Assembly: GCA_024404505.1 (NCBI GenBank) | Contig: JAKSPU010000007.1 | Location: 1 to 43,026 of the forward strand | Length of the DNA: 43,026 bases | Origin: Clostridia bacterium | GTDB taxonomy: Bacteria; Bacillota; Clostridia; Oscillospirales; CAG-272 | Direction of reading: 5' to 3' | Shown here: positions 33,139 through 40,246 of the stretch, piece after piece | Position numbering within the stretch: position 1 is the stretch's first letter | Layout of the letters: each line of letters starts with the position of its first letter | Notes under the pieces: generated by a model | The model's input: the letters and a program-made list of their open reading frames with translations, nothing else | What the model was told of the DNA's origin: nothing | The model's database searches: none | Made by a program: the position numbers and the translations under genes

Positions 33139-36100
33139 TCACGCCTGTTCGGTGTCCGTTCCCGCGCGGCGCAGGCGTGCCGCCTTGACCGACGCGGGGA
33201 ACGCGTCCTCGCCGAAGATGCTTTCCACGGCTGCGTCGGGCGTCATGTCGCCGGCTTGCAGCTTCCCGGACACCGCGCGCAGGACGCAGGGCACGAGGCG
33301 GGCGGCGACGGCGTGATCCATGGAAGCGTCCGCGTCTCCGCCGCACGCTCGGTAGGTCGCCGCATACTGCTCAAGGCCGGTGGCAATGCGGTTGTTCATG
33401 GTAAAGCCGCCGTACTGCGCGGCATAGGCGGACAGCTCGTCGGTCCGCTTCCACATATCTTCGCTGATATCGAGCCCGTTCTGCGCGTTTTCCCACAAGT
33501 AACGGAACTGCCAGAAGGACAGTGTCCTGATCTCGCCGGACGCGGCCGGCTCACATTTCCGGAAGGCGCAGGTGAAGAACGCGGCGGATTCGGCGATGAG
33601 AGGCGAGACCTGACCGGGCAGCACGGGATACCGGCGTCCGGGGTCCAGCATCAGCCAGAAGTTGACGGGAATATTCAACGTATGCGCGGCACCGTCGATG
33701 CCGGTGAAGCGGACGGTGTCGGCGGTCCGGGGACCGGCGGCAAAACGGACGAAGGGCAGAAGGCAGGCTGCGCTGCCGTCCGTGGGTATATCGGTCAGGC
33801 GGTGCAGCGTGATCGCCTGCCGCTTGCTGCCCGCTGCTTCGACGGCGTTGTACAGCCCGGAGTATGCCTTGCCGTCGGGCGTCGCGGTGATGAAAAGTCC
33901 GGCCTCGTCCGTCAGCGACTCGGGCGCGGACGCGGTGGCGGCCGTCCCGAAGAAGCCGCAGAGCAGCTCCTGCAGCACGGCGGCGTCCGTTTCGCCCATC
34001 CCGCAGGGAACGAGCAGGCGAGAGGAGGACATGGCAGCCAGTACGGTGCGGGCCGCATCCTCCGTGAATTGATAACCCTGTGCCGCCGCGTAGCGGATGA
34101 GGTCGTCCGCCGCATCAGACAGTGTATACGCCCGGTCGATATATCGGTACTCGTCGTCGGTGCGCACGGTGTCGACCGCCTTGGTGACGGGGGCTTTCAC
34201 ACGGTCGAATTCCTTCACGAATACCTCGGAGACGTTGGTGACGGTCACGGTGTCCGCGTCGGCGAAGAAGCGGTCGTTCAGCTCGTTCACCTCGTTGACG
34301 ATCCGTTTCTCTTCCCGGCTGCGGTCGATGATCTCAAACACAAAGCACGCCGCGGCGCACAGGAACAGTACGAGCGCGATCACGCTGACGGCGATCGAAT
34401 TCACGCCGAGGTCCGCAAACAGGAAGCGGACACCCGCGGCCAGCGCGAGCAGGATAAAGCCCAGGATCAGATTTTTCGGGGTTCTCTTTTTCATGGTATA
34501 GTGTGCCTCCAATGTATAGCCTTCCTGCAGAATATTGGATTCGGAAACGCAGTACCGGGAGATCGGCTCCGCGTCGGACGAAACGACGGCCTCCCCGGAT
34601 GTATAAACCTTTGACAGCCGGATGTCAGCTGCGGATTCACCGATCATAATGACGTAATCGCCCTGCTCTGTCACCTGCTGCCCGGACGTGCCGTCGGAGA
34701 CCTCGGGCAGCTGCAGCGGCATGGTCAATATGCGGCTTTCTTTCGGCTGCAGCTCGACCGTCAGGAAGCCGCACAGCTGCCTGTCCGGCCGGATAGCACG
34801 GGACTGCTTCATCCCGATATACAGCTGGGGGACCGCCGTGCCGGGGCGATCGCCCGTGTTGGTGACGGTGAAGGAGACCTGACCGTCGGCTATGCTCATC
34901 CGGCTGTACCGGAACTTCGTATATGTCAGGCCGTGCCCGAAGCAGAAGCCCTCCGTGAAGAGGCTCGTGCCGGTGGTTCCTTGAAGATCGTCGACGGGGA
35001 TCCCCGTATCCGGATAGGCACGGTACCCCGTGAAGGGACCCGTCTTCAAGCCGTAGCGGCTTTGCGCGCGGTGTCGTTCGGAGACGATGCGGTCCGTGTC
35101 CGCGTACATCGTCACCGGCAGGCGGCCGGCGGGAGCCGCTGTGCCGCAAAGGATATCTGCCGCTGAGCACAGAACTGCGGGCGACGGGGCAGGCATTTTG
35201 ATAAGAGCAGAGAACGGCGCCGCGAACGCGGTATCGAAGGTCAGATCACTGAATACGACTGCTGCGATCTTGTCTCCGAGGGCGCGCAGCTCGTGCGCCA
35301 ATGCCAGTTGGTTGGCGGGGAGCTGACGGGTGCCGGCCCGCAGCATCCCGGATTTCTGAACGGGGGTCGGACCGAGGCACAGGATGACGCGGTCGGCGTT
35401 TTTCGCTGCCTCATACGCCTCCCGGATCAGATCATCCCCACCGTCACAGACGGAACAGTCATATCCCCGGCAGAACGTAACGTCCTTTGCGTGAAGGGCA
35501 GAGAGCTTTTCGATGAATACAGTCAGTGCCGTATCGGCCGGGCCGTCCGACAGGATCACGCTGCCGATGACAGCGACCGTGCCGGAAGCTTCCGGCGTAT
35601 CCGTACCGCCGCCGACAGGAAAGCGTTTCTTCCGGGGGGCGGGCAGGACCAGCGGAAGAAGATCGCGGTTGCGCAGCAGCACCGACGCCGACGGGATTAT
35701 ACGATCCGCCTGAAGCATGGGCTGGGCTGCCATTTGTGGATCCATCCCGGTCTCCGTAAGTGACCGGATCCTGAATGCGATCCCGATCACGCGTTCAAGG
35801 GAAGCACGCAGCACATCATCCGGCAAAGCTTCTCCGTCGGTGATCATCTGCGACAGACGGTCCGGCGCCCGGCGTCCCGCGTCGATCTCCCGCTTTTCCT
35901 CGTTGTATCGGGACAAGGCGGAAGCCAGCTCGGATACGTTCCCGCCGACCAGCACGCAGCCCTTCATGAGCAGCTTCACCGAATCACCCGGACGTACGTC
36001 GATACAGAACACACTACCGGGCAGATCAGCGGATGCCTCAAGTCCGACGCGGCGGAAGGCTTCGCACTCGTTGCCCATACTGACCGTCACGCCGAGGCAA

Positions 36101-36603
36101 AACGCATCTTCGGCGTTCTGATCGGTTGAAACGGCTGTCAGGGTTTCGTATACAGTACGTTCGTCCGGAGCATTTCCCATCCAGTCGGCGTCACGGGGGT
36201 CAAGCCCGTTGTTACCTATCACGAACGGGATCGAATATGCTGTCAAAGCCTCACGGTATGCTCCGACCGTGGCGCGGCTCAGCAGTCCGTCCTCGGACAA
36301 GCGGGCGGACAGGGGGCTGATCCCGACGGCGGGAGAAGGGATCACGGCGAGGTTGACGCCGCCGCGGCGCAGCTTTTGTACGGCTGCTGCCGCAGTCTGC
36401 TTCATGACCGTTGTATCCCACGAGGAGACGACCGCTGCCGGAGACGGCAGTCCATCCCCGAACGTATCGGAGACACGGCCGATCACGACCGCCGGGATTC
36501 CGGCGTCGCGGTATTCTTCTTCCGTGATCACCCGGAAATCGGCCAGCAGCCGCAGGATCTGAGTCTGCGTCAGGTTATTGATGATTTGTGTGTAATCGGA
36601 CAT
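33139..36603 (-). CDS. GH3-like domain / two membrane helices / degenerate AAA+ fusion
   Basis: 1154 aa from ATG at 36603 (AGGAAAGG upstream; the longer frame overlaps the preceding gene). No signal peptide. Residues about 35-700 follow GH3 beta-glucosidases: N-domain (IPAVVIGRVSDTFGDGLPSP), a C-domain beginning LLRNRDLLPLVLP, and the FnIII-like end GHGLTYTKFRYSRM with FTVTNTGDRPGTAVPQLYIG. The KHF-type substrate motif is missing, although an Asp in GSVFCIDV may align with the nucleophile. Two helices lie near 710-757. Residues about 800-1154 are homologous to the neighbouring AAA+ proteins (NNRIATGLEQYAATYRACGG against GNRIMKQITTYIPVYIACGG), but Walker A is lost (GMGETDAAV instead of GMSGTGKTS). 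Probably a non-catalytic membrane partner of the ATPases. Confidence 0.82.
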   Translation of the reverse strand: MSDYTQIINNLTQTQILRLLADFRVITEEEYRDAGIPAVVIGRVSDTFGDGLPSPAAVVSSWDTTVMKQTAAAAVQKLRRGGVNLAVIPSPAVGISPLSARLSEDGLLSRATVGAYREALTAYSIPFVIGNNGLDPRDADWMGNAPDERTVYETLTAVSTDQNAEDAFCLGVTVSMGNECEAFRRVGLEASADLPGSVFCIDVRPGDSVKLLMKGCVLVGGNVSELASALSRYNEEKREIDAGRRAPDRLSQMITDGEALPDDVLRASLERVIGIAFRIRSLTETGMDPQMAAQPMLQADRIIPSASVLLRNRDLLPLVLPAPRKKRFPVGGGTDTPEASGTVAVIGSVILSDGPADTALTVFIEKLSALHAKDVTFCRGYDCSVCDGGDDLIREAYEAAKNADRVILCLGPTPVQKSGMLRAGTRQLPANQLALAHELRALGDKIAAVVFSDLTFDTAFAAPFSALIKMPAPSPAVLCSAADILCGTAAPAGRLPVTMYADTDRIVSERHRAQSRYGLKTGPFTGYRAYPDTGIPVDDLQGTTGTSLFTEGFCFGHGLTYTKFRYSRMSIADGQVSFTVTNTGDRPGTAVPQLYIGMKQSRAIRPDRQLCGFLTVELQPKESRILTMPLQLPEVSDGTSGQQVTEQGDYVIMIGESAADIRLSKVYTSGEAVVSSDAEPISRYCVSESNILQEGYTLEAHYTMKKRTPKNLILGFILLALAAGVRFLFADLGVNSIAVSVIALVLFLCAAACFVFEIIDRSREEKRIVNEVNELNDRFFADADTVTVTNVSEVFVKEFDRVKAPVTKAVDTVRTDDEYRYIDRAYTLSDAADDLIRYAAAQGYQFTEDAARTVLAAMSSSRLLVPCGMGETDAAVLQELLCGFFGTAATASAPESLTDEAGLFITATPDGKAYSGLYNAVEAAGSKRQAITLHRLTDIPTDGSAACLLPFVRFAAGPRTADTVRFTGIDGAAHTLNIPVNFWLMLDPGRRYPVLPGQVSPLIAESAAFFTCAFRKCEPAASGEIRTLSFWQFRYLWENAQNGLDISEDMWKRTDELSAYAAQYGGFTMNNRIATGLEQYAATYRACGGDADASMDHAVAARLVPCVLRAVSGKLQAGDMTPDAAVESIFGEDAFPASVKAARLRRAGTDTEQA

Positions 36604-36659
36604 CTCGGATGACTGCCTTTCCTGTTTTCTGTACTGACCCGGCATAGACGCGGGCATCG

Positions 36660-37508
36660 TCAACGTGTCACGATCCACGCTGCCTCAGTCGTCTTGTGGA
36701 ACAGCGGGTACAGGGTATGCCTGAAAATATACCGGAACCCTTCGGGGATGATCCGACCGAAGAAATCATTGAGAATGCGCGGAAGCTCCTCGACGAAAAC
36801 AAATCTGAACCAGCCGGGCAGCGTTTTGCCGAAAAACTGCCCGATCGCGGAGGGAACGGTATCCTTCAGGAAGTTCTGCACGGGTTCGGCTGCGTAATCA
36901 TACAGCACCCAATACACGGACAGCGCGAGAAGCACCGTGACGGCGGCGAGCGCCATCCAGAAGAACGGGGTATTCTTTGCCGGGAGTTTGCCCACGACGG
37001 ACTGCTCTCCGACGGCTTTGGCGGCAGTCCGGGCAGGACGCGGCTGCCCGACGAAGCTGACCGTCACGCCGCTGTCCCGCAAGGCATATCGGTAGGCGCC
37101 GCTGGTATAGGACGTGACACGGACGTTTACGTCCACACAGGCGGGCTGCAGGAGCGGCGCCTCCTGCGGCGTATACGTGCTGCCCGGTGCGACGGCGAGA
37201 TACGGGAACGTAAAGTCGGAGGAGGTCAGGATGCAGCCGTTGGCATCCAACTGCTCCACGACGCAGGTAATCTCGTGGACTCTCCCGGAAGTATCGTTAC
37301 GGAAACGGATCAGCAGGTATTTATTCTGCACGGATCTCCGTTGCGCGGCGGTGCCGTTCTCTTCCTCACCGCTGAGGAGCACGTATTGCCCGACGCAGAC
37401 CTGCCCGGACATGGCGCTCTCGGTACAGTCCCGTGCCTTGAACACCCGGCTGCGTATCCCCGATATCCATCTGTATTTCGGTTTACCGACTGCAAACGCA
37501 CGGCTCAT
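36660..37508 (-). CDS. Single-pass membrane protein of unknown function
   Basis: 282 aa from ATG at 37508, chosen because it overlaps the stop of the upstream gene as ATGA; the longer frame has no such support. Residues 1 to about 165 look like a soluble beta-rich domain with an unusual surface-protein flavour (TCVVEQLDANGCILTSSDFT, NVRVTSYTSGAYRYAL). One helix lies near 186-208 (FFWMALAAVTVLLALSVYWV). The C-terminal ~70 residues are aromatic and amphipathic (IGQFFGKTLPGWFRFVFVEE), and may lie along the membrane. I recognise no family. Its place suggests a component of the same envelope assembly. Confidence 0.72.
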   Translation of the reverse strand: MSRAFAVGKPKYRWISGIRSRVFKARDCTESAMSGQVCVGQYVLLSGEEENGTAAQRRSVQNKYLLIRFRNDTSGRVHEITCVVEQLDANGCILTSSDFTFPYLAVAPGSTYTPQEAPLLQPACVDVNVRVTSYTSGAYRYALRDSGVTVSFVGQPRPARTAAKAVGEQSVVGKLPAKNTPFFWMALAAVTVLLALSVYWVLYDYAAEPVQNFLKDTVPSAIGQFFGKTLPGWFRFVFVEELPRILNDFFGRIIPEGFRYIFRHTLYPLFHKTTEAAWIVTR

Positions 37509-38224
37509 ATGTTGATCACCGTCCTTATCAGCTTTCTGTCGCGCAGCAGCATACAGCCGCCGAGAAGAGCGCCGATCAATGCCCCTGTGAGGCACGTCAC
37601 GCCCCATGATACGGGCATCACCTGACCCGCCAGGTGAACTGCTCCGAAAATCTCAGACAAGGATAGGCGCATCAGTGCCGCGAGCGCAGCCGTCAGCACG
37701 ACGGTCAGCGCAACGGCCGCGACGCGGCCTGCGGCTGCGGACGCAAAGATCGGTTCGTCCGAGATCCGCGCGCCGTCCCGTGTACGTTGTATGACGCTGA
37801 CGTAATTCGTCTCCGGCGGGAGGATGACGGCCTGCGTCCAGGACGCCCGGTTGAGGTACTCGTCGACCCGAAGGATGTCCGTCAGACGATCGTCGGTGTC
37901 AAAAACCGCCACATCGTACCCGATCTGATCGGTCTGGCCGTCCGTCAGACATTTCATCATCTTATGCCCCGTGCCCGACGATACGATGATCACGTACTGA
38001 CGGATCGACGGTGCGCGGCGGCAGCCCGGCTCGTATACGACGGCCCGTCCTTCGGGAAGCAGACACCGCCGCAGACCGCGGTCGCTCATCTTCGCCGAAT
38101 AAACGGGGCGCAGCACGCGGCGGGGGATCGTTCGTGTGACCGCGATCAGATACAGGATAACGCCGGCGGCGAGCAGAATACCCACACCGACTATTTTCAG
38201 AACGGTATCAAAGACTATAACCAT
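37505..38224 (-). CDS. Small membrane protein of unknown function (about three helices)
   Basis: 239 aa. One N-terminal helix (about 7-28, TVLKIVGVGILLAAGVILYL), a hydrophilic domain of about 130 residues (VYEPGCRRAPSIRQYVIIVS, ILPPETNYVSVIQRTRDG), and two C-terminal helices (about 165-190 and 208-228). No family recognised. A GGAAC sequence is the only candidate ribosome binding site. The 85 bases separating it from the upstream gene contain nothing I can name. It overlaps the next gene by four bases. Confidence 0.72.
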   Translation of the reverse strand: MVIVFDTVLKIVGVGILLAAGVILYLIAVTRTIPRRVLRPVYSAKMSDRGLRRCLLPEGRAVVYEPGCRRAPSIRQYVIIVSSGTGHKMMKCLTDGQTDQIGYDVAVFDTDDRLTDILRVDEYLNRASWTQAVILPPETNYVSVIQRTRDGARISDEPIFASAAAGRVAAVALTVVLTAALAALMRLSLSEIFGAVHLAGQVMPVSWGVTCLTGALIGALLGGCMLLRDRKLIRTVINI

Positions 38225-38309
38225 ATTTCTGTTCCGGTCCGCGCCTCTCTGCCGGCGGGACGATTCCTTTCTTCAGGCTTGGCGGGCTTTGCCCTCGGTG
38301 GAACGAAGG

Positions 38310-39812
38310 TTATTCTGTTCCGTCACCTGCGTGCCAAGACTCCGGCCGGATGCCGAACACCTGCGCGACCTCGTCTGCATTGACGTTATCACTCCGGTCG
38401 TCAAACTGCATGGCGATGGCCTGGGACATGACGGTCAGCATATCGTCGGAGGCATTGATGCCCATAATGCCGGTATAATCGTACAGGCAGTCGCTTATCG
38501 TCGTCAGGCGGCGGTCGCCGGAATAGGATGCGGTGCCGTTCACCGTATCGGTCAGGTCGGCAATAAACGTACTGTACTCATTCGGCATGCTTCCGCACTT
38601 GGCTCTCATGACGGCACCGAACGCAATGCGTACCGTATCGTTGAGCGACTCCGCACAGGGGGCAAGGTTTTCGCTGCGCTGCAGTTCGGCGTTGACGGCT
38701 TCAAGGAAGCTTTCCTCGGTCATCCTGTTCAGGATCTTTTCCTGCGGGATGCCCCGGAGCGTGCCGAACTCCTCGAATACGCTCATCACGACGTCAAGGT
38801 CGCTGCACACCGTTTCATTTCCGACCAGTGAAAGCCGTCCGAGCATCGCTTGGATGATCGGGGACTCAACGCTGTCCGATGCCTGTGCACTTTCCGTATA
38901 AGCAGCCAGCCATACCGGCGCCTCCGCCCGAACGTAATCAGGCAGGATGTGCATGGTGCAGGGAGACCGTTCCGCCTCGGAGATCAGGGCTTGCAGCGTG
39001 CCCGCCGTTCCGGCGGGATCGGGATTTGCGGGATTCGTGAGCAGCGGCAGATTCTCACGCAAACCGCGCAAAATGGGCTCTGCTGAAACGAGCTCGTCAA
39101 CCGGCAGACAGGTTTTGTTGTCGATCCGGGTGCGGGCGGACGTCCGGTAGATCAACCGCCCGCCGCACGCGTACAGGACCTCTGCCGAAGGATCCTGCGC
39201 ATACACGGCAAGCGACTGCCGGTTGCTTTCGTTCAGCTTGCCGAGGTGGATTCCCTCCGTACGGTTCAGGACCGTCATCATGGTATCGACCGTTTTGAGA
39301 CTGCCCGTCACGGGTGAGAATACGATCACGCATATCACGAAGGCTGCTGCGGCTCCGACGGCGGCGCCGACCGCCCGGTCGGGATTCTGTTCACTGCCGA
39401 TTATACGTTCTGCGGACTTTCCTTGGCTGCGCTGCCCGGGGGCGTGCTTTTCCTGCCTTTCCGAAGCGGATATGATCAGACCGCCGACGAGCCACAGGAG
39501 CAGGAACAGGACAAGCCCGACGGCAGGAGAAAGCAGCCCCGACAGGAAACTGCGGCAGAGGCCGGCGTAGCCGGGATATCCCGTAAAGGGACCGGTCAGG
39601 TCGAGATTGTCGAGAATGGTATCTGCAAGGCCGCCCAGCGTGAGTCGGGTCAGCACAGGCGCCGACAGCGCGGCGATCACGGCAGCCGCCAAAATGACCG
39701 CGAGGCGCAGCAACGATACGGGCGCGCCTTTTCGGTATCCCCGCAGCCCGCCGACCACCATTCCACCTGCCGTGACCAGCAGGATGACCATGGACAGGGT
39801 TGTGAATGTCAT
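38310..39812 (-). CDS. CvpA-like multi-pass membrane protein with large C-terminal domain, first gene of the envelope AAA+/transglutaminase operon
   Basis: 500 aa from ATG at 39812; GGAGG (39822-39826) sits nine bases upstream, better placed than for the in-frame ATG codons at 39845/39842. The first ~170 residues have four or five helices in a CvpA-like layout (LRGYRKGAPVSLLRLAVILA, SPAVGLVLFLLLWLVGGLII, AAVGAAAAFVICVIVFSPVT). The remaining ~320 residues are hydrophilic and alpha-rich with no family I recognise. CvpA family proteins are inner-membrane proteins linked to secretion and envelope stress. The CvpA link is by layout only. Confidence 0.65.
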   Translation of the reverse strand: MTFTTLSMVILLVTAGGMVVGGLRGYRKGAPVSLLRLAVILAAAVIAALSAPVLTRLTLGGLADTILDNLDLTGPFTGYPGYAGLCRSFLSGLLSPAVGLVLFLLLWLVGGLIISASERQEKHAPGQRSQGKSAERIIGSEQNPDRAVGAAVGAAAAFVICVIVFSPVTGSLKTVDTMMTVLNRTEGIHLGKLNESNRQSLAVYAQDPSAEVLYACGGRLIYRTSARTRIDNKTCLPVDELVSAEPILRGLRENLPLLTNPANPDPAGTAGTLQALISEAERSPCTMHILPDYVRAEAPVWLAAYTESAQASDSVESPIIQAMLGRLSLVGNETVCSDLDVVMSVFEEFGTLRGIPQEKILNRMTEESFLEAVNAELQRSENLAPCAESLNDTVRIAFGAVMRAKCGSMPNEYSTFIADLTDTVNGTASYSGDRRLTTISDCLYDYTGIMGINASDDMLTVMSQAIAMQFDDRSDNVNADEVAQVFGIRPESWHAGDGTE

Positions 39813-39893
39813 GTCCGTATATCCTCCGTCCGGATGATTCATCATTAAAGCATCCGTTCTCGTTTGAAAAATGAATTTTCTTGCATAATATAC

Positions 39894-39922
39894 ATAATAT
39901 CATATATTAATGAAATTGTCAA
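39894..39922 (-). promoter_or_regulatory. Promoter of the nine-gene envelope operon
   Basis: On the minus strand TTGACA (39917-39922), a 17-base spacer and TATTAT (39894-39899). It is the only clear promoter I see for genes 39812 down to 19851, whose gaps are otherwise short except at the palindrome near 28300. Confidence 0.87.
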
Positions 39923-40021
39923 TACATTTCCAGCGTTTTGCTGTTTTGGGAGACAGGAATCTTTGACCCCTTTAATAGGAAAGAAAAAGCGCTGCGGCGC
40001 CCCCTCCCCTCTGTTATAAAG

Positions 40022-40064
40022 GGCGTCTCTAAATATTCACCGTGCGATGAATTTTTAGAGCCGC
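40022..40064. repeat. Long inverted repeat between divergent promoters
   Basis: GGCGTCTCTAAATATTCA pairs with TGAATTTTTAGAGCCGCC around an eight-base loop, with only two mismatches over 18 positions. It lies 100 bases upstream of the minus-strand -35 box and 31 bases upstream of the plus-strand -35 box. It may be an operator, a terminator-like insulator or a small palindromic repeat element. The rest of 39923-40094 shows no gene. Confidence 0.6.
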
Positions 40065-40094
40065 CATAAAATGAAATCCGTTCGCCTCTCCCTA

Positions 40095-40123
40095 TTTACA
40101 AACATCTCTTTTTATGGTAAAAT
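40095..40123 (+). promoter_or_regulatory. Promoter of the ECF sigma factor fusion gene
   Basis: TTTACA (40095-40100), a 17-base spacer and TAAAAT (40118-40123). It is of housekeeping type rather than an ECF-type promoter. Confidence 0.75.
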
Positions 40124-40129
40124 AAAACC

Positions 40130-40246
40130 GTGGAACGCAGCATCCTTTCTAAACCTTTTCTCCCGATCCCGTATCGTATGGATGAACAACGTTGTTGGAT
40201 CGGGCGCCTTGCCATGCATGGAGGCGTCCGGAAACCGGAGGTGCAA
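40130..40246 (+). promoter_or_regulatory. Structured 5' leader of the sigma factor gene
   Basis: Three successive hairpins can be drawn: CCCGATCC (40162-40169) with GGATCGGG (40197-40204), CGCCT with AGGCG (about 40206-40226), and CCGGAAACCGG (40228-40238). The last one overlaps the ribosome binding site GGAGG (40237-40241). The leader could therefore limit translation. This is a reading of sequence pairing, not a known riboswitch class. Confidence 0.45.

Noticed and set aside
33139-36603. Active secreted beta-glucosidase.
   Set aside because: No signal peptide, substrate motif KHF absent, and the protein continues through two helices into a degenerate AAA+ domain.
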